A stretch of 64,000 bases of DNA from Poseidonocella sp. HB161398 (GCF_005870025.1 NZ_VATA01000001.1:62001-126000); one strand, 5' to 3'; counted from the stretch's first letter, positions 16,579 to 25,319 are shown. Made by a program: numbers and translations. Notes: a model not told the origin generated them from the sequence alone.

Positions 16579-17960
16579 CAGGCGGGTTCTCCGGTTTTCA
16601 GGGTTGCCTTGATCGCGGCGGCGGCGGCCTCGCCGGACTGGACGGCGCCTTCCATGTAGCCGGTCCAGTTCGGCGCGGCCTCGGTACCGGCAAAATGGAT
16701 CGCCCCGATCGGTGCGCGCAGCGCCGGACCGGCGGTGCTCAGCAGGCCCGGCGGCATGTGGCAGACCGGCCCGCCCATGGTGAAGGGCACTTCGTTCCAG
16801 GGCGTCTCGACATAGGCGGCGGGCGTCATCGCGTCCGGACCGAGGCAGCGCGCCAGGGCGTCGAGCATCTCGACGCGGCGCGCCTCTTCGCCCTTGCCAT
16901 GCCAGGCGTCATAGGCGGAGGCGCCGATGAAGACGACCAGCGTCGCCTGCGCATCGTCCGGCCGCGTCACGTCGAGCGAGAAGAAGCCCGGGTTCAGCGA
17001 GAAGATCTCGCCCGAGAGCCCCTTGTCGAGCCAGAATTGCCGGTCAAAGCGGATCTGCAGCTTCATGTAGCGGCCGAAATTGGTGCGCCGGTTGATCTGG
17101 CGGCGGGCATCGGGCAGCTCGGGAGAGAAGCGGATCTGCGCGGCGGCCGAGGGCGGCAGGGCAAGGATGAGCCGGCGGGCGCGGTAGCTGCCCTGCATGG
17201 TGGTGACGGTGGCGCCGTCCTCCGCATGGTCGATGGCGATCACCGGCTCCGACAGGCGCAGGCGGCTGCGGCCGATGCGGTCGGCGATGCGGTCCGCGAT
17301 CTGCCCGGCGCCGCCCTTCCACAGGAGCGTGTTCGACGTGACCTGCAGCGCATGCATGTCCTCGCACTGGGCGACGTAGAAGGCGAAGAACAGCGCCGAG
17401 ATCTCGGACGGGTCGACGCCGGTGATGATCGAGACATCGGCCCCGACGATCCGGCGCGCGAGCGGATCGGCGACGGTCGCGTCAAGCCAGCCCTGCATGG
17501 TCATCGCGTCGAGCTCGGCCGCCCGAGGCGCGTTCCACGGATCGTCCTTGCCGATCTCGGCCGCGATCCTGTCCACCTCGGCAAAGGCGGCGGCCAGCGC
17601 GTCCTTCAGGCTGGTGCCGTCCTCCAGCACCCGTTCGGGATAGCCGTCGGGGGCGGTCAGCGGCGTGCCGCCCAGATCCCAGACGGCGGCGCCTTCGGGG
17701 CGGGCCCTGACCAGCTCCAGCCCCATCTCCAGCCCGAGCGCCGTCGAGCGGGAATGCGTGGTTCCGACGAACATGCCGCCGAAATCGATCGCGCCCTCCG
17801 GGTAGGAGGGATCGCACCAGGTGCGGCCGCCGACGCGGTCCTTGCCGTCGAAGACCAGTACGGACTGCCCGGCCGCGGCCAGATCCTTCGCGGCGGTCAT
17901 GCCCGAGAGCCCTGCCCCCACGATGATGACATCGGCGTCATGGCCGGATTCAATGTTCAT
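16578..17960 (-). CDS. Flavin monoamine oxidase-family protein
   Basis: A 460-residue FAD-dependent amine oxidase. The N-terminal dinucleotide motif is VGAGLSGM (14-21), followed by VGGRTW, and the C-terminal FAD motif is FAGTEAAPNWTGYMEG. Members oxidise primary or secondary amines to imines with oxygen as acceptor. It sits between the flavodoxin and the RidA-like gene in the operon led by the flavodoxin reductase. Together with the aminotransferase and permeases it is the strongest sign that the cluster's substrate is an amine. The substrate class (polyamine, alkaloid, aryl or alkyl amine) cannot be read. Confidence 0.87.
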   Translation of the reverse strand: MNIESGHDADVIIVGAGLSGMTAAKDLAAAGQSVLVFDGKDRVGGRTWCDPSYPEGAIDFGGMFVGTTHSRSTALGLEMGLELVRARPEGAAVWDLGGTPLTAPDGYPERVLEDGTSLKDALAAAFAEVDRIAAEIGKDDPWNAPRAAELDAMTMQGWLDATVADPLARRIVGADVSIITGVDPSEISALFFAFYVAQCEDMHALQVTSNTLLWKGGAGQIADRIADRIGRSRLRLSEPVIAIDHAEDGATVTTMQGSYRARRLILALPPSAAAQIRFSPELPDARRQINRRTNFGRYMKLQIRFDRQFWLDKGLSGEIFSLNPGFFSLDVTRPDDAQATLVVFIGASAYDAWHGKGEEARRVEMLDALARCLGPDAMTPAAYVETPWNEVPFTMGGPVCHMPPGLLSTAGPALRAPIGAIHFAGTEAAPNWTGYMEGAVQSGEAAAAAIKATLKTGEPA

Positions 17961-18023
17961 GTCTTGCCTCCAGGGATGCGGGCCGCCCCGCCGGGGACGG
18001 CCGGGAAACCGGAAATTGCGGAA

Positions 18024-18470
18024 TCAGGCGGCCAGCGTCGGTTGCAGCCCCTCGGCCCAGCCGGTGGCGGCATCGGTCAGGGTGACGGTCTTGGCGGCAT
18101 CGTGGCGGCCGGTCTCGCCGACCTGGACCGCGCCCAGCTCCGCCAGCAGCGCCGCGACGATGTCGATGCCGTTGCCATAGGTCTCGTAGGTGCTGTCGCC
18201 GAGGCCGAAGGCGGCGAAACGCAGGCCCGAAAGATCCGGGCGGCTTTCCTTCAGCGCGTCGTAGAAGGGCTGGGTCGTCTCCGGCAGTTCGCCCTCGCCA
18301 TAGGTCGAGGTGATGACCACGGCAAAGCCCTCGGCGGCCAGATCGGCCACATCATAGTCCTCCATCGCCACGACTTCGGCCTCGCCGCCGTTGTCGTTGA
18401 GGAAGTCCGCGATGTCGTCGGCGGCCATTTCCGAATTGCCGCTCTCGGTGCCGAAAAGGATCTTGGTCAT
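18024..18470 (-). CDS. Flavodoxin (copy 2)
   Basis: A 148-residue FMN flavodoxin paralogous to copy 1. Both begin MTKILFGTESGNSEMAADD and share STYGEGELPE and GLGDSTYETYGNGI. The start at 18470 follows AAGGAGACGCCCCC. It lies 40 bases downstream of its probable reductase. Two near-identical flavodoxins for two P450s suggest either a dedicated partner for each P450 or a gene duplication that supplies donor from both operons. Confidence 0.85.
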   Translation of the reverse strand: MTKILFGTESGNSEMAADDIADFLNDNGGEAEVVAMEDYDVADLAAEGFAVVITSTYGEGELPETTQPFYDALKESRPDLSGLRFAAFGLGDSTYETYGNGIDIVAALLAELGAVQVGETGRHDAAKTVTLTDAATGWAEGLQPTLAA

Positions 18471-18510
18471 GGGGGCGTCTCCTTGATGGGTCTGGTCTTG
18501 CGCGTCTTGT

Positions 18511-19791
18511 TCAGTGTGCCGCATGCGGGCGGTCCGTCCCGTCCGCATCCCGCGGAAGGGCACGGGCGACGGCCAGCATCTCGGCGCGATCGGTCAGCTT
18601 CAGCCGCGGGCGGCCCGGCGCGCAGGTCGCGCGCTCATGCGCATCGATCCGGCACCAGCCCTCGTAATCCACGAGCGTGTCCGCGATCCGGTCCGCGACG
18701 GCGGCAAAGCCCGGCGCGGCAGGGACCAGATGGCGGTCCTTCGCCGCGGCGGCGATCTCGCCGGCGGTTTCCTTGGCGCTCTTGCGGTTGGCCGCGATCG
18801 TGCCCTTGCCGCCGTTCTGCAGCCAGCCGACCGGGAAGACCTGCGCGCCGGACCAGCTCTGGGCGCTGCAGGGATGGCCCGAGGGGCGGCTGTCATGGAA
18901 GCCCAAGGCGGTGATCACGCTATCCACCTCGTGGCTGGCGATGCCGTCACCGGTTTCCACCGACAGGAGCGGGCCATGCGGGCCATGCAGCAAGGCGATG
19001 GGCTGGGCACCGAAATGGAAATGGATCGAGAGCGCGCCATTGGCGCTGCGCGCCTCGGCGGCAGACAGGGCCTCCAGCGCGTCGCAGGGAGGGCATGCCG
19101 CCGTTCCGCTCTGGCTGACACGGACATTGGCGAGGCCGAGGATTTCCTTGAACATGGACAGGTCGAATTTCGCGGCCCCGATCGGCGAGCGGCCGAAGAC
19201 GTCGATCCGCGCCACGCCCCGGCGGCGCAGGGCGGCAAGGCGGGTGTCATCGATGTCGGAGCCCCCGAACTGGTCCAGCGGCTTCGCGAGCAGCCGCACC
19301 ACGTCCATGGCCACGTTGCCGTTGCCGACCACCGCCACGCGGGCGCCGAGCGGCCTGGGCAGCCCGTCGGCATGGGCAGGCAGCGCCATGTCGGGATGGC
19401 CGTTCAGCGCGCGGATCAGCGCGCCGGCGCCGATCACCGGACAGTCGGGATGCGCCTCGACGGGAAGCCTTCGGTCGCAGCCGAGGCCGGTGGCCGGCAC
19501 GATGATGTCGAAGGCGGCGGCCAGATCCTCGAAGGTCAGGTCCTCGCCGATGGTGACATTGCCGGCAAAGCGGACGCCCTCGCGCTCGAAGAGCCGGGCG
19601 AACTGCGCGGTCACCGATTTCGAGCCCTGGTGATCGGGCGCGACCCCGTAGCGGACCAGGCCGTAGGGCACCGGCAGCGCCTCGAAGATGGTGATCTCGG
19701 CATCCTTCCAGGCCTTGCGCAGGAACTGCGCGGCAAAGCAGCCCGACGGCCCGCTGCCGATGATGGCGATCTTGAACGATGTCCCTGTCAT
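18511..19791 (-). CDS. Adrenodoxin-reductase-type flavodoxin/ferredoxin NADP reductase
   Basis: A 426-residue FAD/NAD(P)H oxidoreductase of the adrenodoxin-reductase family. The FAD motif is IGSGPSGCFAAQFL near the N terminus, followed by PVPYGLVRYGVAPDHQGSK, the family signature. The NADP motif is VVGNGNVAMDVVRLL, and the FAD-binding GWLQNGGKGTIAANR is C-terminal. It should pass electrons from NAD(P)H to the two flavodoxins and on to the P450s. ATG at 19791 follows GGGGAG; an upstream ATG at 19827 would overlap the operator. It is the first gene of the amine oxidase operon. Confidence 0.87.
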   Translation of the reverse strand: MTGTSFKIAIIGSGPSGCFAAQFLRKAWKDAEITIFEALPVPYGLVRYGVAPDHQGSKSVTAQFARLFEREGVRFAGNVTIGEDLTFEDLAAAFDIIVPATGLGCDRRLPVEAHPDCPVIGAGALIRALNGHPDMALPAHADGLPRPLGARVAVVGNGNVAMDVVRLLAKPLDQFGGSDIDDTRLAALRRRGVARIDVFGRSPIGAAKFDLSMFKEILGLANVRVSQSGTAACPPCDALEALSAAEARSANGALSIHFHFGAQPIALLHGPHGPLLSVETGDGIASHEVDSVITALGFHDSRPSGHPCSAQSWSGAQVFPVGWLQNGGKGTIAANRKSAKETAGEIAAAAKDRHLVPAAPGFAAVADRIADTLVDYEGWCRIDAHERATCAPGRPRLKLTDRAEMLAVARALPRDADGTDRPHAAH

Positions 19792-19827
19792 GGCATGACT
19801 CCCCTGCTGGCTGATCTGAACGCACAT

Positions 19828-19839
19828 ACGAACATTCGT
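19828..19839. promoter_or_regulatory. Candidate TetR operator upstream of the reductase operon
   Basis: ACGAA CA TTCGT is a perfect 5-base inverted repeat, 37 bases upstream of the reductase ATG. AACATTCGTTAG (19831-19842) is identical to the reverse complement of 5492-5503. Confidence 0.6.
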
Positions 19840-20042
19840 TAGCTATAGTGAGTGTCGATCAGAACTGGCCATGGAAACCCGGCATCCCGGCCCGGCCGCA
19901 TGGAGGTTTGCCAATTTATGGAACGAATTTTGGGCGCGATGCGCATTTGTTGAGCAAAGCGCGCGAAGCCCGCACTTCCCCTTTCCCAGACGCACTTGTC
20001 CCATGGGCTCTGTGACGGGGATGCCGAGCGCGGTGTAAGGGT

Positions 20043-21027
20043 TTAGCACGGCGGCGCGGATCTGAAGTTCTGCAACCTAAAGATCGAAGTCGCGTGCCAT
20101 GAGGCTCTGCGCCAGCAGCTTCGCGCAATGTATCCAATCGCCGGGGAAAAGGTCCCCCGGACCTTTTCCTCATCCGGCTCATGTCTCGGCGCGGCTCCGG
20201 CGGAGGTATCCGCTCCATTTTCGCCAGATGGCACGGCCTCGTTCCTGGCGATTGCACCAGCTGTCATAGGCTTCCATGGTTTTGCGTTCTTGCGTGGCGG
20301 CATGATGGCATGAGCGCCTCGGCCGGCGACAGCGCCATGGCATTTGCGCGTGTCGCAGGCCCCATCGGCAGTGACAGAGCCGATCTCCACATCTGCCGGG
20401 ATCTGGCTGAGCAGTTCGGGCAGCATGGGCGCGTCACCAACATGGCTGCTGGTGATCTCGATAGCACGGATCTCCAGCGTCTGTTCGTCGACGCCTATAT
20501 GGATCTTGCGCCGTGAGCGGGCCGCGCCACCGGTCCGAGCGGCACCGCGAACGGGCCGTTTCGCGCCCCCGTGCTTGCGGGGGCACCACTCACCTTCGCC
20601 TCCGGCCTTGATGCCGGTGCTGTCAATTGGCAGGTTCAACGGCCCCTTGGAGCCGCGGTAGGGGATGGTCACGGCCATTGTTCGACGGGCTTTCGCGGCG
20701 GCACTGGCGCCACGGTCCCGTCTCACTCTTGCGCCGGCTCAGGGTGCTGAAATCCGGCACTGCCCAATCGAGGTCGATCCGGCGCAGGAGGCTTTCAACG
20801 AACCCCGTGGCCTGCCGGAGCGCCATGCGGAACAGGACCTTCATCGTCAGGCATGTCTGGATCGCGGCGTCGCTATGCTGCAGCTGTCCGCCTCGCTTGC
20901 CGGTCGGCGACGGCACCCGGACCATGTCCGGATCGAACCAGATCGGCAGGGAGCCGCGCTGCTTCAGCGCTTCATTGCAGGCCGGCCAGTTCTTTGGCTT
21001 GTAGCCCGGCGGGATAGGTCTGCTCAT
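20043..21027 (-). pseudogene. IS5-family transposase, frameshifted
   Basis: The N-terminal part (21027 to about 20690) carries PGYKPKNWPACNEALKQRGS, the SDAAIQTCLTMKVLF segment and the DDE-domain start PDFSTLSRR. Reading then shifts frame to IPYRGSKGPLNLPIDSTGIK, with the catalytic Asp, and RKIHIGVDEQTLEIRAIEIT. Near 20160 a foreign hairpin interrupts the sequence, and a last family segment (NPYTALGIPVTEPMG) is found in another frame at about 20045-20000. At least two frame breaks and the inserted hairpin mean it is inactive. Confidence 0.85.
20145..20169. repeat. Perfect 11-base hairpin inside the transposase remnant
   Basis: GGAAAAGGTCC CCC GGACCTTTTCC is a perfect inverted repeat with a 3-base loop. 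It lies where the transposase protein loses similarity to its family, between the WSGY-like and LLAQSLMARDFD-like segments, so it looks like a small insertion or the scar of one. Confidence 0.6.
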
Positions 21028-21087
21028 GCAGATCAGCTACCACGCTGGATTCACGGGATGAATCCCTGACCAAGCCTTTGCGCAACA

Positions 21088-21460
21088 TGTATAACCGCCC
21101 CTTGTGCTAGGGGGGGGTGGAGCAATTTGGTGCGCTGTCGGGGGCTGACATGCATCCGGCCTCATGATGCGGCCATGGAATGCCGCGGGCCCGCATGGTG
21201 TTCGCGGAGCGAGGCATCGAGCGGTTGCCCATCGTGGCGCCATTGGTTCGAGCCCGATGGGCGACGGTCCGAGAGAGATGCCGGACGTCCAGATCGAAGC
21301 CGCGTGCTCGCAGGCACAGCGCTGCACTCCGGGTCTGCCGATCCCGTCTCGCGACCGTTGCGCCAAGCTGCTCCCAGCCCCCTTGCGCTCCGGCGTCTCG
21401 CGGCCGATGGCCGGGCTTGCGCCGCCATGGCCGGCGCCCGGCAGGTCTCTGCACTCTCCA
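21088..21460. other. Noncoding flank between IS remnants
   Basis: About 370 bases between the IS5 element and the first IS110 transposase remnant. A run of nine G (about 21110) and a possible continuation of the transposase C terminus (AGSLRALMESAETCRAPAM on the minus strand) are visible, but no separate gene. Confidence 0.4.
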
Positions 21461-22690
21461 TCAGCGCCCGGAGCGAGCCCGCGAACGCCATGGTTCGCGT
21501 GAGCGGGCGAACGCGCGCCGCTCGCGATGCGCTCGGACCGGTGGCGCGTCACCGCTCGCTGTTCGCAAGGGCCGCGCGGACCAGCATCGGCGGCTTGCTC
21601 TCCAGCATCCTCGCGAGCCGCGGTGTGGCAGTGCTGCTTGATGATGACACTGCTGGCGCCGATGATCAGCAGCAGCCGCAAAGAGCGCTCGCCCATCCGC
21701 TGCCCGGCAGGGCATTGCCGAACGCAATGTCCCGAGAGGGTCGTCGTGGCGCCGGGCTCTTGCTTGCCGCCTGTCGAGTGCTGCCTTGGCGCGAGGCCAA
21801 GCGTCACGCCGCCGCGACGGTCCGGCCCTTGCGGAAAACTCCAGGCGGCGGCGCAAGCGTGGCGATGGCCGTGGCAGTCAGCGGGCCGATGCCGGGGCGT
21901 TCGGGACGGTCCGTACCAGCGGCAAATCCCTCCGGTGGAGGATTTGAGGCACCGACGGGCGGAGCCCATGAGGCGGCGGGCGACCTTATTTTCCCTGGCG
22001 CGCCGGTCGATCCCGGCATCCAGGGTCTCGAACTGCCCGTCGAGCTGCGCGAGCGGTGCAGTCAGGACCTGCAGGGAGGCTCGTGCCGCTTCTGGCAGGT
22101 CCAAGTCTTCGTCGGCGACGACCGCAACCAAGCGCCGGACATTCGCAGCCCCCTGCGGCACAACCCAGCCGCACTCGCCCAGGTGGCCGCGCTGCGCGTT
22201 GATCGCCTGGGTGCGCTGCCGGATCAGCAGTTCCCGGACCCGGAAGACGCTCGCCGCCCCCTGTGTTTCCCCGCTCTTCACCGGAACGAAGCGCATGCCG
22301 GGCCGCTGCGTCTTCCGCCTTCCATCGATCCCCGGATCGCTGGATCGCTGGATCGCTGCGCGAGCGGCTTCGGACCCTCGCAGAGCGCCTCCGCGTCGGC
22401 CGCATCATTTTCTTGCCGCTTCCCGAAGGGCTTCACGCAGGCCGGCGGGATGAGCCTGGCATCGTGGCCGAGCCCGGACAGGTCGCAGCCCCGGAAACGC
22501 GCGCCGCCGCAGGCTTCCATCGCCACCAGGCAGGCCGGAAGCTTGGCGAAGACCTCCGGCACCCCGGCCCGTCGGAGCTTCCTGCGCAGGACCGTTGCGC
22601 CCCTGGCTTCAGCGCCATGGACCTGGAACGCATTCTTCGCCTGTCGGCCAGCGGATCGAGCCCGACCGTGACAATCTCCGACTTGACCGC
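21461..22690 (-). pseudogene. IS110-family transposase (copy 1), frameshifted
   Basis: A DEDD transposase whose pieces lie in several frames. The start IVTVGLD (about 22675-22655) holds the first catalytic Asp. VHGAEARGATVLRRKLRR, LPACLVAMEACGG (Glu) and QENDAADAEALCE (Asp, Asp) follow in a second frame. MRFVPVKSGETQGAA, VFRVRELLIRQRTQAINAQ and LGLAPRQHSTGGKQ lie in a third. GERSLRLLLIIGASSVI precedes the decayed C terminus. Family members are about 340 residues and act with a bridge RNA from the element's noncoding end. This copy cannot make a full protein. Confidence 0.87.
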
Positions 22691-22860
22691 CGCCCAATTC
22701 GGATTGTCGCGATCCCGCCTTGGCACAGTGATGCCGTCGGGGGGGGGCGGGGACAGGATCAGGGCCTGGGCGCGGATTGCGTCGTGCTGAAAGCACGACT
22801 TTGGCGTGACGGCGGCCTGGGTGAGCTGGCGGACGGGAAACTCCCGCGCCTTGTGGGTCA

Positions 22861-23193
22861 TCAGAAGCGCCTGCGTATCTCCTCCCTCACCGGCACGAAG
22901 CGCATCGAGGGCCGGGCGACAGCTTCGCAGATCGCCGCAGCATCGGCCTGGTCTGTTTTCCCGCGTCGCACGCAGGGGTTCACGTAGGACGGCGCCATCA
23001 GCCGAACGCCTTGGCCGAGCTTGCCGGGCTCGCGTGCCCAGTGATGCGCCCCGGCACGGGCCTTCATGCCGATCAGGCAGGGCTCGAGCCGCTTGAGCAT
23101 CTGGTTCCGCCGCAGCTGCCACCGCAGGACGACCGTGCCTTCGGCATCGGCGCCATGCGCCTGGAAAACGGTCTTCGAGAGATCGAGGCCCAC
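22861..23193 (-). pseudogene. IS110-family transposase (copy 2), N-terminal fragment
   Basis: A 110-residue N-terminal fragment. GLDLSKTVFQAHGADAEG, PCLIGMKARAGAHHW, TDQADAAAICEAVARP and MRFVPV are intact, then similarity stops at about 22861, next to the upstream flank of copy 1. Glu of the family's MEACGG motif is replaced (MKARAG), so the catalytic set is also damaged. The layout is best explained by copy 1 inserting into, or recombining with, copy 2. Confidence 0.82.
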
Positions 23194-23209
23194 CGTGGCA
23201 ATCTCTCAT

Positions 23210-24052
23210 GGATGGCTCCCTTCATGGGGGCGCGTGACAGCACCCAATGCGGCACATTGCGATGCCGGGAGCGGGAGCCTCCACTCCGGCGATGTCGCCT
23301 GCCGCTCATTCAAGACCTGCTGTCCGGCAATTGGAACGGCCGGGATCGAATCCATGGGCTGACGCCAACGGGGAATGGGGGAGTCACGGCCAGGCGCCGA
23401 TCAGGCGCAACATGGCCGAGGGCAAGCCGCCGGTCGTCATCCTGTCCTGGCCGCCTCAAGCATGTTCCCGGAGCGGAACCGGCCGAGACCCGTCCCGGAC
23501 GAGGGGGCGGGCCCGATCTGCCATTCCGACCGCGGAGGCCGATAGGCCGGCGGCCTCCGGACGCCTGGAAAGCGGCCGTTTCGATAGGCCGGAAGGGGGG
23601 GCTGCACAAATCTTCGATGGCGCGGTCCTCCCGGCCGATGAAGGCCGGCCGGTCCGCCGCATCTGGTGCCGCGCGCGCCGGGAGGCGGCGACTCCACTCT
23701 TCGAATGCTTCGCCATCCTTTGCCATCGGCGCCGCCGCCACCCGGGCTCCGGCCACCCGGTGCCCGGGCAGGCGGGGACCGGCCATCGCGCTGCGCGGTG
23801 AATGCCGAAACGGTCCGGATGCCGCTGGCGACGGCCGTACCGCCGTCCCGAGGATGCGCGCTTGCCTTCCCTGCCGGCACGGCCAAGGATGCGCTGGAGA
23901 TTTGCGGCGTCCCTGGCAGCATCCTCCCCTTCGGCCCGGTCGGCTTTCCGGGGGGCTGCCTCCCGCCCGTCGCCGCAGGCGGCCGGCTGGCGGGCGCCGC
24001 ACGCAATCGAACCGCCGGGCCGCCGCGCCCGGCCCGTCCGGATAGAGGAGAC
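23210..24052. other. Noncoding stretch before the nitrile hydratase-like genes
   Basis: About 840 bases in which no protein family was recognised on either strand; the open frames are Arg/Pro/Gly-rich. It probably includes IS110 flank sequence and the promoter of the operon starting at 24056. Confidence 0.45.
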
Positions 24053-24055
24053 ATG

Positions 24056-24352
24056 ATGGCGAAACCGCATGACCTCGGCGGCCTGCCCGCCGGGCCGATC
24101 GACACGACGGAGCAGGAGCAGACCCTGTTCGACAAGCGGGTGGACGCGCTCTACGCGCTGCTGACCCATCCCCAGAGGCAGGTCGTGACCATGGACGAAG
24201 TGCGGCGCAGGACCGAGGATCTGGGCGAGGCGCGCTACCTGCAGATGAGCTACTACGAACGCTGGCTGGCCTCGCTCGCCGCGCTCCTCCTGGAGAAGGG
24301 CCTGGCCGAGCCGGGCGACCTGCCCTCCGCCGCGCAGGTTCTGGGCAAGTGA
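24056..24352 (+). CDS. Nitrile hydratase beta-subunit N-terminal half (ScnB-like)
   Basis: A 98-residue protein matching only the N-terminal half of a nitrile hydratase beta subunit: HDLGG at the start, FDKRVDALYALL, and MSYYERWLASLAALL, with the conserved Arg69 that contacts the modified active-site cysteines. ATG at 24056 has AGGAG five bases upstream; the ATG at 24053 would be too close. In thiocyanate hydrolase the N and C halves are separate subunits, and the same split is seen here. The stop overlaps the GTG start of the C-terminal-half gene. The partner genes follow directly. Confidence 0.85.
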   Translation: MAKPHDLGGLPAGPIDTTEQEQTLFDKRVDALYALLTHPQRQVVTMDEVRRRTEDLGEARYLQMSYYERWLASLAALLLEKGLAEPGDLPSAAQVLGK

Positions 24353-24672
24353 GCGACGGACAGGTCTCCGCGCCGCTGCCGCGCTTCCGCCCCGGCGACG
24401 CGGTGGAGATCCTGCGGGCGCGCTCCCTCGGCCATTGCCGGACGCCGAGCTATCTGAAGGGCAACCGCGGGACGGTGATCCAGGATGTCGGCCTGTTCCG
24501 CAACCCCGAGGATCTGGCCTATGGCGGCACCGGCCTTCCGGCGGTGCGCGTCTTCCAGGTCGAGGTGCCGATGGCGCAGCTCTGGGCAGGCTATGACGGC
24601 GACCCGGCCGACACGCTCAGGGTCGAGGTCTACGAACACTGGCTGCGGCCGATTCCTTCCGAAGACGCTTGA
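24349..24672 (+). CDS. Nitrile hydratase beta-subunit C-terminal half (ScnA-like)
   Basis: A 107-residue SH3-like domain protein equivalent to the C-terminal half of nitrile hydratase beta. It has the family opening PRFRPGDAVEI, then LGHCRTPSYLKGNRGTV with conserved Arg31, and the closing LRVEVYEHWLRPI. The start is GTG at 24349, overlapping the previous stop, so translation is coupled. Gene order N-half, C-half, alpha is the same as scnB-scnA-scnC of thiocyanate hydrolase. Three-part nitrile hydratases (toyocamycin type) are the alternative. Confidence 0.85.
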   Translation: MSDGQVSAPLPRFRPGDAVEILRARSLGHCRTPSYLKGNRGTVIQDVGLFRNPEDLAYGGTGLPAVRVFQVEVPMAQLWAGYDGDPADTLRVEVYEHWLRPIPSEDA

Positions 24673-24683
24673 AAGGCACCCCC

Positions 24684-25319
24684 ATGCCCCACGATCACGC
24701 CACCGGCCATGACCACGGCCACGCGCCGCATCCCGCGTCGCGCGACCACCGCGAGCCGCCCGCGGCCTTCGCGCGGCTGCTCGACGAGGTGATGGACCAT
24801 CTCGAATCCGCCGGCATTCTGACCCGCGCCGAGGTGACGGCCCAGATCAGCGACATGGAGACCCGGACCCCGGAGAACGGCGCCCGCATCGTCGCGCGCT
24901 GCTGGAGCGACCCCGCCTTCCTCGCCCGCGCCAGGAAGAACCTGGCCGCCGCCGCCGCGGAGCTGGGGATCGCGATGCCCTCCTATCCGCATTTCGTGCT
25001 GGTCGAGAACACGCCCGAGCTGCACAACGTCATCGTCTGCACGCTCTGCTCCTGCTATCCGCGGGCGATCATGGGCCCGCCGCCGGTCTGGTACAAGTCG
25101 CGCAGCTACCGCTCCCGCGTCGTCACCGAGCCGCGCGCCGTGCTGCGCGAATTCGGCACCGTCCTGCCCGAGGGCCAGCGCGTCGCGGTGGTCGATTCCA
25201 CCGCGGATTGCCGCTATCTGGTGCTGCCTCTGCGCCCCGCGGGGACGGAGGGGCTGACCGAAGGGGAGCTGGCGGCGCACGTCACCCGGGATGCGATGAT
25301 CGGCGTGACGGTCCTCTAG
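24684..25319 (+). CDS. Cobalt-type nitrile hydratase alpha / thiocyanate hydrolase gamma subunit
   Basis: A 211-residue metal-binding subunit. The claw motif VCTLCSCY (Cys119, Cys122, Ser123, Cys124) has the Thr typical of cobalt rather than iron enzymes. The preceding LVENTPELHNVIV and following YPRAIMGPPPVWYKS are family-typical. The N terminus is His-rich (HDHATGHDHGHAPH), which might bind cobalt. ATG at 24684 is preferred over TTG at 24669. The set hydrates nitriles to amides, or thiocyanate or a relative to its hydrolysis products. The usual activator/cobalt chaperone gene is not found downstream. Confidence 0.88.
   Translation: MPHDHATGHDHGHAPHPASRDHREPPAAFARLLDEVMDHLESAGILTRAEVTAQISDMETRTPENGARIVARCWSDPAFLARARKNLAAAAAELGIAMPSYPHFVLVENTPELHNVIVCTLCSCYPRAIMGPPPVWYKSRSYRSRVVTEPRAVLREFGTVLPEGQRVAVVDSTADCRYLVLPLRPAGTEGLTEGELAAHVTRDAMIGVTVL

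Larger units (their letters stand above)
19946..21087 (-). mobile_element. Decayed IS5-family element (IS903-like group)
   Basis: Recognised by its transposase remnant and by imperfect ends. TTTGTTGAGCAAAG at 19946-19959 faces CTTTGCGCAACA at 21076-21087; both read TGTTGNGCAAAG inwards. The span of about 1.1 kb fits the family. No clear target-site duplication was seen. It lies about 105 bases beyond the operator of the reductase operon, so it has probably not disrupted that promoter. Confidence 0.7.
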
